Below, piece after piece: positions 17,415 through 26,974 of a stretch of 43,435 nucleotides of DNA. The translations under genes and the position numbers were made by a program. A model generated the notes under the pieces. That model did no database searches. It saw only the letters and a list, made by a program, of their open reading frames with translations, and was not told the origin of the DNA. Each line of letters opens with the position of its first letter. Position 1 is the stretch's first letter. This DNA is from an uncultured Bacilli bacterium (GTDB lineage: Bacteria > Bacillota_I > Bacilli_A > RF39 > UBA660): the NCBI GenBank assembly GCA_934086815.1, contig CAKOIM010000009.1:1-43435 (forward strand), written 5' to 3'.

Positions 17415-18379
17415 AAACTACTCTCTTTCTTATCTTTTTTAAAAACATTAAACTTAACTAAAATAAATGTTATTGGTACAGCTATTATAGCAGAAATCAT
17501 ATAAGCAATTATTTTAGGATATTTAAGTACTTTTATAAATATATATACAGATAAAATCTGAATTACAAAATTTGGTATATTACTAATTACAAAACTAATA
17601 AATTTTTTTAAAGATAATTTTACTTTAAAATTTAATATAGAATTTAATATATAGGCAATACATAAACTTGTCATAAATCCTAAAATATATGCAGTTATAG
17701 CATTATTTATCAATAATGAATAAACATAAGCAATCCAAACCCCATTAAAAGCATTTATAGCTCCGATAAAAAGGAATGTTATAAAATCACGACTTAAAAA
17801 TTCCTTTAAAAGACTTTTTTTCTCATGATATTCTTCATATGGTATAATTGTTTCTTGTTTTACTATATAACCTTTTTTGGCAATTTTAAACATTGGTAAA
17901 TCACTTAGTGAATCAGAATAAAAATTATCACAGCTTTTTATGCCTATTGCATTTAATCTTTTAACTTTTTCTTTTCCGTAACAATTAACTCCTTTGATAC
18001 GCCCTGTTTTAATGTCCATATTAGTGGCAATCAGTTTAAATCCATATATTTTAGCTATAGGCTCAAGTAAAAAGTATGGCGAAGCACTTATAACTATATC
18101 ACTCTTTTTATGTTTTTTCTTGTAAAAGTCTTTGATTTTACGCTCATTTTCTTGCCAAAAATCTTTGGTATAAGCTTCTCCATCAATTCTTTTTAAAAAC
18201 CTAAAGAAACTACTTTTAAACTTTTCTTTTTCTATAACCTTTATTAAGTATAAACCTAGCATAAAGCAAATGGGAATTATATCAAATATAATACTTTTTT
18301 TTCTTTTTAAGCAATATTTAAAGAAGTCTTTTGAAGAATCTCCTTTATATATTGTGTCATCAAAATCATATATATTCAT
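17411..18379 (-). CDS. HAD phosphatase fused to a GtrA-type flippase domain
   Basis: 322 aa with two domains. Residues 1-~195 are a HAD-IB phosphatase: YDFDDT is motif I (D-x-D-x-T), ISASPY is motif II, and SDSLSDLPMF is motif IV. Residues ~200-318 are a four-helix GtrA domain starting FLFIGAINAFNG, a family thought to flip polyprenyl-linked sugars. Next to a UbiA-type phosphoribosyltransferase, the simplest reading is that the HAD half removes the 5-phosphate of polyprenyl-P-ribose-5-P and the GtrA half carries the product across the membrane. The separate domains are well known; the coupled role is inference. Confidence 0.88.
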   Translation of the reverse strand: MNIYDFDDTIYKGDSSKDFFKYCLKRKKSIIFDIIPICFMLGLYLIKVIEKEKFKSSFFRFLKRIDGEAYTKDFWQENERKIKDFYKKKHKKSDIVISASPYFLLEPIAKIYGFKLIATNMDIKTGRIKGVNCYGKEKVKRLNAIGIKSCDNFYSDSLSDLPMFKIAKKGYIVKQETIIPYEEYHEKKSLLKEFLSRDFITFLFIGAINAFNGVWIAYVYSLLINNAITAYILGFMTSLCIAYILNSILNFKVKLSLKKFISFVISNIPNFVIQILSVYIFIKVLKYPKIIAYMISAIIAVPITFILVKFNVFKKDKKESSL

Positions 18380-18380
18380 A

Positions 18381-19220
18381 TTACACCAAGAATAATAACA
18401 TTGTTATACCATAAATTAAGCATAATACTAATAAGGATTTATCTTGATAAAGAATAGTCGTAGGGTCACCCTCATCATTTTTTTCAATATTTAATGTGTA
18501 TTTCATAAATATAATAATTAATAAAGGAATCGTTAAATATAAATACTTTATACTTTCTTCAATAGTCCATAAAGAATAGAAAACTATAGTTAATGCTAAA
18601 CTTAAATATTGGAATTTATCTAAAAACGCTTCATTGTATTCTTTTAGTACTTTTCTAGAATCTTTATTGTGTATTAACTCTTTTTTTCTTTTACCTAATC
18701 CTAGGAATAAAGATGCTGACATAATAGTTAAAAATAACCAACTTGAAACATCTACAGCAATAATGCTTGCGCCATAATAAACTCGTAAAACAAATCCTGA
18801 TGCCAAAATAACTATATCAACAATAGCAACATTTTTTAATCCCATACTATAAACCATATTAATTAATACATACCCTAATAAAAAGTATAGAGAATTATTT
18901 AAAAATGTATTATTAATAAAGTAGTTAATGATTATTGATAAAATAATCATCACAATAGCAATTACTATTGCTGCAGACTTTTTAATTTTTCCACTTGGCA
19001 GTGGACGATTCTTTTTTCTAGGGTGTAATTTATCTTTTTCTATGTCCCTTAGATCATTTACTATATATACAAACGAACAAGCAAAGCTAAATGCAAAAAA
19101 TGCTTTTATACATGAGATAACATTATCTTTAGAGATAAGTCCTGCACATATTATGGGAATAAAAATTAATAAATTTTTTACCCAATGTTTTACTCTTATT
19201 AGTTTTAAATAATCTTTCAT
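18381..19220 (-). CDS. UbiA-family polyprenyl-phosphate phosphoribosyltransferase
   Basis: 279 aa, 8-9 TM helices. RVKHWVKNLLIFIPI at the N-terminus and YIVNDLRDIEKDKLHPRKK (N-D-x-x-D-x-x-x-D) with NRPLPSG form the active site. The HWxKN and HPxKxxRP variants are those of the decaprenyl-phosphate phosphoribosyltransferase group (mycobacterial Rv3806c) rather than quinone or heme prenyltransferases; EGDPTTILYQD near the C-terminus is also group-specific. The reaction would be PRPP + polyprenyl-P giving polyprenyl-P-ribose-5-P + PPi. Overlaps the upstream GT-C gene by ATGA and is followed after one base by the HAD-GtrA fusion. Confidence 0.88.
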   Translation of the reverse strand: MKDYLKLIRVKHWVKNLLIFIPIICAGLISKDNVISCIKAFFAFSFACSFVYIVNDLRDIEKDKLHPRKKNRPLPSGKIKKSAAIVIAIVMIILSIIINYFINNTFLNNSLYFLLGYVLINMVYSMGLKNVAIVDIVILASGFVLRVYYGASIIAVDVSSWLFLTIMSASLFLGLGKRKKELIHNKDSRKVLKEYNEAFLDKFQYLSLALTIVFYSLWTIEESIKYLYLTIPLLIIIFMKYTLNIEKNDEGDPTTILYQDKSLLVLCLIYGITMLLFLV

Positions 19221-20962
19221 TTTTTTTCACTCCTTTCAAACACTAAACCGCACATTAAATAGTTGTAATCAGCAACCTCTTCTAATGTCTTCTTTTCAGT
19301 TATTATTTCATATTCTTTTAAATTGTCAAAAACATTATACATCGCTCCTGGTAATACAGGTGATGAAATATATATATCGTATTTATCACAATCTATATTT
19401 TCTTTTATTAGTCTATATTGATTGTTAGACCAAAATGTAAAATCATACGAATTTTTCACTACTGATTTTAAAGTATAAGCATTATTTACTAACAAAACTA
19501 TAGACAAAAGTGCCGGTAATAATAATTTGTTTTGCGACAATTTTATTTTATTTAAATAAAGAATACTAACTAATGGAATATAATAAACTTGCGGTAAGTA
19601 TCTAGCCCACCATGATTCACTTAATCCAAATATTAAGAGTACTGTCAAGAAAATTGTAATACTACACATATAAAAGAATTGTCTATCATTTTTATAAATT
19701 TTAAATGATAAAATGATTAAAATAATTAAAGAAGTTATAAAAATGCCACCGAAAATAACACCATGTCCTGAAATTCTTGTATCAGCATTTTTAAGTTCAT
19801 GTAGTTCTTTTTCATTAAATGTAAAAGGAATTTTATACTCCGCTTTTTGCTTATCATATTTTGATATATTATCTACTCTAGATAAAGTTGAAATAACAAA
19901 TTTTTCTAGAGTGCTTTTATTTTCAAAATAATCTGGTTGATTGTCAGTTATAATGTCAACTTTATTTTTTCCAAATAATGGGTAAAAAGGATGGCCATCA
20001 TTTAAATAATTTTTAGGATAAACAGCTAAACCTATTATAAAAACACCAATTATAACTGCTACTGCAGAAGTTATAGAAAATTTAATAAAATACTTTCTAT
20101 CCAATTTTTGTTTTTTTAATTTTACAATATAATAAATATAATAACAAAGACAATATAAACCAGCATAAGCAAAAGATGTAAATTTAATATTAATTAACAT
20201 CAATAATGATAAAAAGTAAATTAATAACCCAATAGTTTCTTCATTTTGATTTTCTTTATATTCCAAAATAAAGAAAGATAATAAAAGAATGGTTAAGTAA
20301 ATATATACCAGAAAATCAATATAATTTGTGAGAAACTGTGCACACACTACACTTGGAGTAACGGTAACAATTGCAAATAATATAGGAAATATTTGTTTTT
20401 TTAATTTTAGACTTAAATAGGCAGATACTAATAAAAATAAACTTGCAATAGATAAGGTGTTAATAGCTTTACCGCTTTCAATATTATCAGTTAATTTATA
20501 AATACAAGCCTGGAAAATATGGGATCCTCTAGCATAGTGATTAATCCACAATTGGTTACCAGTATTTTCAATATAAAGGGGGTTTTCTTCGTTAGAATCA
20601 AAGTCTTCAACATTTTCATATAAAGGATTCCAACCATTTTTTAATAGACCAATCGTTGATTTATGATACATATTACCGTCATGGGAATTATCGATAACAT
20701 GACCATTTAAAATTATTGATAGAATAATAAGCAAAATGGGCATTATAACACTTATTATAATTGATTTAACATTTAGTATTTTGTTTTTCTTTAATAAAAA
20801 TATAGTAACAATAATACTAATCAATAAAGAAATAAATACATATATTTTATGAATACTTATTTTAAAAATAAACATAAAAGTGGCCATAAAGATAGTGGCT
20901 ACAATAAACATAATTATAAAAACGCCGGATAAAAGGAAATTTCTCTTTGTATTTTCTTTCAT
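19217..20962 (-). CDS. polytopic GT-C-like glycosyltransferase, second tandem copy
   Basis: About 581 aa with ~11-12 TM helices. A large loop after the third helix carries NSHDGNMYHKSTIGLLKNGW followed by NPLY, resembling the acidic first-loop motif of GT-C enzymes, and WINHYARGSHIFQA. It is paralogous along its whole length to the next gene upstream. Such proteins use polyprenyl-P-sugars on the outer face. An in-frame TTG at 20986 would overlap the upstream gene, but GAGGAG just before ATG at 20962 favours the latter, although its spacing is short. The C-terminal soluble segment (DKYDIYISSPVLPGAMYNVF) is probably extracytoplasmic. The acceptor is unknown. Confidence 0.75.
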   Translation of the reverse strand: MKENTKRNFLLSGVFIIMFIVATIFMATFMFIFKISIHKIYVFISLLISIIVTIFLLKKNKILNVKSIIISVIMPILLIILSIILNGHVIDNSHDGNMYHKSTIGLLKNGWNPLYENVEDFDSNEENPLYIENTGNQLWINHYARGSHIFQACIYKLTDNIESGKAINTLSIASLFLLVSAYLSLKLKKQIFPILFAIVTVTPSVVCAQFLTNYIDFLVYIYLTILLLSFFILEYKENQNEETIGLLIYFLSLLMLINIKFTSFAYAGLYCLCYYIYYIVKLKKQKLDRKYFIKFSITSAVAVIIGVFIIGLAVYPKNYLNDGHPFYPLFGKNKVDIITDNQPDYFENKSTLEKFVISTLSRVDNISKYDKQKAEYKIPFTFNEKELHELKNADTRISGHGVIFGGIFITSLIILIILSFKIYKNDRQFFYMCSITIFLTVLLIFGLSESWWARYLPQVYYIPLVSILYLNKIKLSQNKLLLPALLSIVLLVNNAYTLKSVVKNSYDFTFWSNNQYRLIKENIDCDKYDIYISSPVLPGAMYNVFDNLKEYEIITEKKTLEEVADYNYLMCGLVFERSEKK

Positions 20963-20972
20963 AACTCCTCTA

Positions 20973-22712
20973 CTACTCACTTTCAATTTTATAGTACATT
21001 AAACCACTTAGTAAGTAATTATAATCACTTAAATTATCTTCATGAGGAATAATTTTATAATTATAATTTTCTAAATCATGATATATGTCATAATAAGCTC
21101 CAATGTAAATTGGTGTAGTAATATCAATTGTTTTACCACTAGCTTGCTGTAACATGTTTTGATATTCAAAATTAGCATTATAATTTAAATCGTAACTATA
21201 TTTCACAGATTCTTTAAAAGTAATAAAATTATTTAACAAAATAATAAATATTAATAAGTAACTAATCCTTTTGATAACAACATTCTTATTTAAATAAAGG
21301 TACAATAGTGATATTAATACAAAATAGTATGTTTCAGGAAAATATCTAGCCCACCATGATTCACTGAATAAAACAATTAATGAACATGTCGTAGCTAAAA
21401 TAATCGTAGTCATGATAAATACATCTTTGTGATTTTTATATGTATTGCGAGATAATAACACTATTATTAATAAACTAATTATAAAGATTCCACTAAACAG
21501 AACCCCATTCCCAGACATTCTGGCATCAGTAGTTTTAATGTGTTCATATTCATTTTGATGAATTGTAAAAGGAATTTTTAATGTGGCTTTCTTTCCACTA
21601 GCATCATGAATATTTTCTACTTGCGAAAACATTGAAATAAAATATTTTTCAATCGAAGATTTATTAACAAAGTTTGCAGGTTGTTCTTTAGTTATGATAT
21701 CAATTTTTCCTTCTCCAAATAAAGGATAAAAAGGATGACCATTGGTAATAGTATTTTTAGGATAAATAATACCAATTACTAAGACACCTACAATGACACC
21801 AACTATAGATAAACCAGTAAAACGTTTAAAATATTGGCTATCTAATTTTTTCTTACGTACTCTTATTATGACATAAATATAATAAACTAAACAAAAAATA
21901 CCGGCATAAGCAAAAGTATTAAATTTAATATTTATAGTCATAAGTAGACATAGAAAATAAAGAATAAAACCTAAATGTTTATTTTGAGAATTCGGAAATT
22001 CTAACATAAACAAGGATATTAATAAAAGAGTTAAATATATATAATTTAATAAATCTATATAAGTAGTCAAAAATTGAGCACTAACTACTGAATAAGTTAT
22101 AGCGCATATACCAAACAAAAATGGAAATAATAATTTATTTAATTTTAAAGCCATAAATGAAAATAAGATTAAAAATAAAATAATTATTGATAAAGTATTA
22201 ATGGATTTACCACATTCAATATTGTTAGTAAATGCATAAATATTTGCTTGATAAATATGAGATGCCATAGCATAGTGATTAACCCAATTAACATTTTTAG
22301 TACCATCTATATAAACTTGATCCATTTCACTAGCATTATCAAATTCTTCGGCCTTTTCATATATAGGATTCCAACCATTTTTTAAAAGTCCAATCGTAGT
22401 TTTGTGATAAGCATTGCCGTCATAGGAAAAATCAATAATTTTACCATTTAGGAAAAAGGATATAAAGATTATTACAATAGGAAGAACAATACTTATTATC
22501 ACGTAATAAAATTTATGAAGACTTAATAATTTTTCTTTTTTTAAAAGAAAAGTGGTAGATACTATTGATAAAGCAAGTGCTAAAAGAACATAATATTTAG
22601 ATATACTAATTTTAAATATAAAGAAAAATGAAGATATAATTATATTGTATACTATAAAAAATAATAGGAAAAACCCAGATAATAAGGTTGACTTTAATAT
22701 ATCAGTTTTCAT
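20973..22712 (-). CDS. polytopic GT-C-like glycosyltransferase, first tandem copy
   Basis: 579 aa with the same architecture as its downstream paralogue: ~11 TM helices, an early loop with YDGNAYHKTTIGLLKNGWNP, then WVNHYAMASHIYQANIYAF, GHPFYPLFG, SESWWARYFPE and a soluble C-terminal tail. The shared aspartate/histidine motifs sit in an outward loop as expected for GT-C catalysis. Starts at ATG 22712, 11 bases inside the wecB end. Two diverged copies suggest two different linkages or acceptors built with the same lipid donor. Family assignment is by topology and motif, so moderate. Confidence 0.75.
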   Translation of the reverse strand: MKTDILKSTLLSGFFLLFFIVYNIIISSFFFIFKISISKYYVLLALALSIVSTTFLLKKEKLLSLHKFYYVIISIVLPIVIIFISFFLNGKIIDFSYDGNAYHKTTIGLLKNGWNPIYEKAEEFDNASEMDQVYIDGTKNVNWVNHYAMASHIYQANIYAFTNNIECGKSINTLSIIILFLILFSFMALKLNKLLFPFLFGICAITYSVVSAQFLTTYIDLLNYIYLTLLLISLFMLEFPNSQNKHLGFILYFLCLLMTINIKFNTFAYAGIFCLVYYIYVIIRVRKKKLDSQYFKRFTGLSIVGVIVGVLVIGIIYPKNTITNGHPFYPLFGEGKIDIITKEQPANFVNKSSIEKYFISMFSQVENIHDASGKKATLKIPFTIHQNEYEHIKTTDARMSGNGVLFSGIFIISLLIIVLLSRNTYKNHKDVFIMTTIILATTCSLIVLFSESWWARYFPETYYFVLISLLYLYLNKNVVIKRISYLLIFIILLNNFITFKESVKYSYDLNYNANFEYQNMLQQASGKTIDITTPIYIGAYYDIYHDLENYNYKIIPHEDNLSDYNYLLSGLMYYKIESE

Positions 22713-23820
22713 TATTAAAGCACTCCACTATAGCATTTACAATATATTTACTAGCATGACCATCACCATAAGGATTAGAAGCTTTACTCATTTTTTCATA
22801 TTCTTCTTTATCAGTTAATAATTTCTTTGTTTCCTTGTAAATAACTTCTTCATCAGTACCCACTAATTTTAATGTTCCAGCCTTAATTCCTTCTGGTCTT
22901 TCCGTAGTATCTCTTAATACTAAAACAGGTTTACCAAGACTTGGAGCTTCTTCTTGAATTCCTCCACTATCTGTTAAAATTATATAAGATTTATTTTGAA
23001 AATTATGAAAATCAAATACTTCTAAAGGTTCAATTAATTTTACACGATCAGTATCATTAAATACCTCATTAGCAACTTCTCTAACACGTGGATTCATATG
23101 AATTGGATAAATAACTTTTATATCACTAAATTCATCGACAATTCTTTTAATTGCCTTAAATATATGTCGCATTGGTTCACCTAAATTTTCTCTTCTGTGA
23201 GCCGTAAGTAAAATCATTCTTTCATTAGGTTTAACCCATTCAAGTTCAGGATGTGTATAATTTTTATCAACAGTCGTCGACATTGCATCAATTGCTGTAT
23301 TACCCGTAATATAAATTTTGCTTTCATCTATATTTTCCATAAGTAAATTATTTTTACTTATTTCAGTTGGAGCAAAAAACATATCAGCCATTCTATCTAC
23401 ACATTGTCTATTCATTTCTTCTGGAAATGGTGAATATTTATCATTTGTTCTAAGTCCTGCTTCAACGTGACCTATGGCAACTTGATTGTAAAAAGCTGCT
23501 AGCGCACCAGCAAACGTTGTCGTAGTATCACCATGCACTAATACAATATCAGGTTTAGTTTCTTTAATAACTTCTTCTAAACCGTTTAAAGCTCTTGTTG
23601 TAACATCTGCTAATGTTTGACCTTGTTTCATAATATCTAGGTCATAATCAGGTTTAATTTGAAATGTATCAAGTACTTGATCTAACATTTCTCTATGTTG
23701 TGCAGTTACACATACTATGCTTTCAATTTCTTTTCTTGTTTCTAGTTCTTTTACTAATGGAGCCATTTTAATAGCCTCTGGTCTTGTACCAAATATACTC
23801 ATTACTTTAATTTTCATCAT
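22702..23820 (-). CDS. wecB: UDP-N-acetylglucosamine 2-epimerase (non-hydrolysing)
   Basis: 372 aa, normal length. FGTRPEAIKMAPLV at the N-terminus, VHGDTTTTFAGALAAFY, HVEAGLRTND, PEEMNRQCVDRMAD, TAHRRENLG and LTDSGGIQEEAPSLGKPVLV are all family hallmarks. Converts UDP-GlcNAc to UDP-ManNAc, the donor for linkage units or ManNAc-containing wall polymers. Two adjacent ATGs (23820 and 23817) are possible; the ribosome site AAAGGA fits either. Start overlaps the preceding glycosyltransferase stop. Confidence 0.97.
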   Translation of the reverse strand: MMKIKVMSIFGTRPEAIKMAPLVKELETRKEIESIVCVTAQHREMLDQVLDTFQIKPDYDLDIMKQGQTLADVTTRALNGLEEVIKETKPDIVLVHGDTTTTFAGALAAFYNQVAIGHVEAGLRTNDKYSPFPEEMNRQCVDRMADMFFAPTEISKNNLLMENIDESKIYITGNTAIDAMSTTVDKNYTHPELEWVKPNERMILLTAHRRENLGEPMRHIFKAIKRIVDEFSDIKVIYPIHMNPRVREVANEVFNDTDRVKLIEPLEVFDFHNFQNKSYIILTDSGGIQEEAPSLGKPVLVLRDTTERPEGIKAGTLKLVGTDEEVIYKETKKLLTDKEEYEKMSKASNPYGDGHASKYIVNAIVECFNNEN

Positions 23821-25093
23821 CTTTTATAATTCCTTTCAATTCTAATAATCTGTTAGTAAGCAAATCATATAATTCATAAGTTAGATTTGCCTGTGCAAAT
23901 AAATTGCTTGTTTCTTTTGTTGAAGTATACTTACCAATATAGGTATATATTAAGTCATATACTAGTCTTTCTTTTTGAAAACTACACATATTAATTGATG
24001 GATTTTCACTTAATTTTTTAATTTCCAAATATAAATTGCAAATATTTTGCATAAATGTACTGTCACTGGATTTAATTGTCTCTATATATGAAACAACAAT
24101 TTTTGTGCTGGAATAATTAGTGCGAACCTCATTTGTAATTGTAGCAATTTCTTCTTCATTTGGCATAATATAATTTTGCATTGATAGATGTATATTATTA
24201 AAGTTATTTGTTTTAATTAAATCAAACATTTTTTTATTAACAAACCCATTAATTTTATTATATCCAATGATGATTGTAGGGTAGCCCATAGCCATTGCTT
24301 CAATTAAAACTCTATCAGTTCCTATCACTCCACGGTAGTTATTATTTAAAGTGTGATATATATCTTTACAATATCCTTTTAAAACTACTTTATCATGTAA
24401 TTGAACTTCATCGATAAAAGTTTGCAAATTCTCCATTTCAGTACCACTGCCATAAATGTCTAGTTCATCAATTTCAAATTTGTCTAAATCATTTATTAGC
24501 ATTTTAATATCACCAGTTTTATCTTCATCTAATCTAGATATCAAAGCCCACTTACGATTTTGACATACGTTTGCTATTTTAAACACATTTAAATCAATTG
24601 GATTTGGTAAAAAAATCACTTTATTAGAAGATAAATTATTCATACAATTTATACCATCTTGGCTAACAGCAAAGGTATTCGCTATAGCCCCACTTTCAAA
24701 AGCGTATTGAAAAACAGCTGTACTCGATACCGTTTTCAAAAAATTAAAACTGCTTATTCCATGAAACGAATAAAATAGCTTAGTATGAGTTATTTGACTA
24801 GCAAATAAAGCTGAAAAAAATGAATAGTACGGATGTACATGAATCACATCTATTTTCTCGCTTTCAATAACGTTAATCAATTTTTCCACATCTTCACAAA
24901 TATCTTTAATCGTATCTATATAAGAAAAATGAAATCCCGTGTAAATAATACAATTAGTCAATTCAATTTCTCCTGTATATTTATCAAAAGCAAAAACCAT
25001 TTCTGTATCTTTTGGTAAATTTTCAGCAATTGTCTTTATTTGAGTTTCTAAACCACCATTACAAAATTGTTCACATACAACTAGTATTTTCAT
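23807..25093 (-). CDS. GT4-like glycosyltransferase
   Basis: 428 aa GT-B fold. GGLETQIKTIAENL is the N-terminal glycine loop, DVIHVHPYYSFF the first-domain strand, LPNPIDLNVF the linker, and ALISRLDEDKTG begins the C-terminal donor domain, ending in YRGVIGTDRVLIEAMAMGYP in place of the usual E-x7-E. The last ~110 residues are helical and unlike ordinary GT4. Expected to add one sugar to the growing cytoplasmic glycan. Ribosome site AAAGGA. Substrate unknown. Confidence 0.85.
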   Translation of the reverse strand: MKILVVCEQFCNGGLETQIKTIAENLPKDTEMVFAFDKYTGEIELTNCIIYTGFHFSYIDTIKDICEDVEKLINVIESEKIDVIHVHPYYSFFSALFASQITHTKLFYSFHGISSFNFLKTVSSTAVFQYAFESGAIANTFAVSQDGINCMNNLSSNKVIFLPNPIDLNVFKIANVCQNRKWALISRLDEDKTGDIKMLINDLDKFEIDELDIYGSGTEMENLQTFIDEVQLHDKVVLKGYCKDIYHTLNNNYRGVIGTDRVLIEAMAMGYPTIIIGYNKINGFVNKKMFDLIKTNNFNNIHLSMQNYIMPNEEEIATITNEVRTNYSSTKIVVSYIETIKSSDSTFMQNICNLYLEIKKLSENPSINMCSFQKERLVYDLIYTYIGKYTSTKETSNLFAQANLTYELYDLLTNRLLELKGIIKDDEN

Positions 25094-25108
25094 ATTATCA
25101 TATCCTTT

Positions 25109-26965
25109 TTAAATAATTTCTATTGGTTCACTTCTATTAATTGCTTTTTTATATGTTTTTTCTTTGTATACTTTCTTCGCTTTACTTACAACTTCTTCAT
25201 CTGTTGCAACTACTTGTAATAAGCCATAAGATATATCATCATTTTCGCTAAGTTCATCTACTCTTAAATAAATAAGGTTGCCTTTAATCAATTCTTCTTT
25301 AATTACTTTTATAGTATTTTTCGCTAAATGATTTATATCATTACAATATATTTCGATTAATTCATTATTCTGACTTTTTTCTTTAATTTTAAATGATCTT
25401 ATTTCTTGTTGCCACTTATTTTGCCAAGCTTTTTTGTTAAAAGATTTAGCTGATTCAATTCCTCTTTTTCTTATTTCATTTTGAGCTTCAAAATTGTCTA
25501 GAACATTTAATAATGTTTCTTTTAACGATTCTGCAGATGGCTCAATTAAATAACCATTAAAACCATTAATTACTAAGTCTGTAAGTCCACCTATTCGTGT
25601 TGCAATAACCAAATTTCCACTTGATAGTGCCTCTAAACATGAAAGTGATGTCCCTTCGCTATATTGCGTAGGTATTAAACTGATATCGCTATTTTTATAA
25701 ACTTCTTTCATTTTTTCAGGAGCTTTACTATAACATTTAATCCTATTAGGATACTTCTTTATTTTTTTGTCGATATTTTCTATATCTTCGCTAAAGCCTT
25801 TGCCAACAAAATGAAATTCCACATTTTTGTATTTTTTTAAAATTTCGTCGACAATATCTAATACTATATACAATCCTCTAGGTTCATATAATCTACGAGG
25901 ATATGTAATAATAATTTTGTCCCTTTTTTCCAGATAATTATCACGTGGTTTAAACTCATTATTATCAACATAATTAGGAATGACATGAAACTTACGATTT
26001 CCTAAATCATAATCAATGGTTTGAAACCAATTAGGAGTATTGGTATCAACTGAAATCAATTTATCGCAAAAAGTGGCTCCATCTAAATATATTTTTTTGT
26101 TTTCCCAAAACACGTCTTTACCATATGAATAATGGTTAGTTTTATTATCCCAACTAATTCCATGACTTATACCTATTGAAGGGCCAATATGATTAGGATA
26201 ACATTCTTGAAAAGCAGAATAAATATGTAAATTCGTATTACTATATGTATGATAAATATAGTTTTTGGTTTGTTTGTCTATAAAACTATAACTATAATCG
26301 ATTGGTGCATTATCACTATATAATCCAATTACATTTATATTATTATATTTTCTAAAAAAAGCTTTTTCACCATGTTGATAAATATTTAAATTTAAATTCA
26401 TGTTATTACACACTTCATATAAATCTAACAAGTATCTTTCTGCTCCACCAGAATAATAATTTGTTCCCTGATAATTAAAGAAGGTTGATGTTTTTACACT
26501 TATATTATTATTTTGATTATAGTTTGCAAAAATTTTAAAATTCTTTATATCTTTATCTAAATCATTGATATTTTTAATGACATCATTATCATAATTAATA
26601 TTAAAACAATTAGGAAATTTACATTCATGTTGTTTATATAAATAAACAAAAGATCTTAATTTAAATACATTATTAAATGTAAAATCATTAATTCTTTGCG
26701 CATATTTATATTGTACATCATCATTATTCCTTACAAACAATTCAAATTTAATATTATTTTTATTTAATTGTTCAAATATATCGTCTATATTTTTATCTGT
26801 TTCCAATACAATATCTATTTTACCTACAGAAAATTGGATATTACTTAAAAGGTCTATTGGCGAATATATTACATTATTACCTTTCAGCTTTCTAACTAAA
26901 GAAGTGGGACCTTCTTTAACTAGTGTTTTAAATCCTTTTTGTATATTTTTTTTATTTACTTTCAT
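25109..26965 (-). CDS. large GT4 glycosyltransferase with extra N-terminal domain
   Basis: 618 aa. Residues 1-~165 are an unrecognised Asn/Asp-rich domain. The GT4 core then begins YYSGGAERYLLDLYEV, with GISHGISWDN, YPRRLYEPRGL (start of the donor-binding domain), and GTSLSCLEALSSGNLVIATR, the E-x7-E-like catalytic patch. A ~100-residue C-terminal extension follows. Ribosome site GGAGG lies six bases before ATG at 26965. Part of the polysaccharide assembly set; the sugar is not predictable. Confidence 0.88.
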   Translation of the reverse strand: MKVNKKNIQKGFKTLVKEGPTSLVRKLKGNNVIYSPIDLLSNIQFSVGKIDIVLETDKNIDDIFEQLNKNNIKFELFVRNNDDVQYKYAQRINDFTFNNVFKLRSFVYLYKQHECKFPNCFNINYDNDVIKNINDLDKDIKNFKIFANYNQNNNISVKTSTFFNYQGTNYYSGGAERYLLDLYEVCNNMNLNLNIYQHGEKAFFRKYNNINVIGLYSDNAPIDYSYSFIDKQTKNYIYHTYSNTNLHIYSAFQECYPNHIGPSIGISHGISWDNKTNHYSYGKDVFWENKKIYLDGATFCDKLISVDTNTPNWFQTIDYDLGNRKFHVIPNYVDNNEFKPRDNYLEKRDKIIITYPRRLYEPRGLYIVLDIVDEILKKYKNVEFHFVGKGFSEDIENIDKKIKKYPNRIKCYSKAPEKMKEVYKNSDISLIPTQYSEGTSLSCLEALSSGNLVIATRIGGLTDLVINGFNGYLIEPSAESLKETLLNVLDNFEAQNEIRKRGIESAKSFNKKAWQNKWQQEIRSFKIKEKSQNNELIEIYCNDINHLAKNTIKVIKEELIKGNLIYLRVDELSENDDISYGLLQVVATDEEVVSKAKKVYKEKTYKKAINRSEPIEII

Positions 26966-26974
26966 TTTTTCCTC

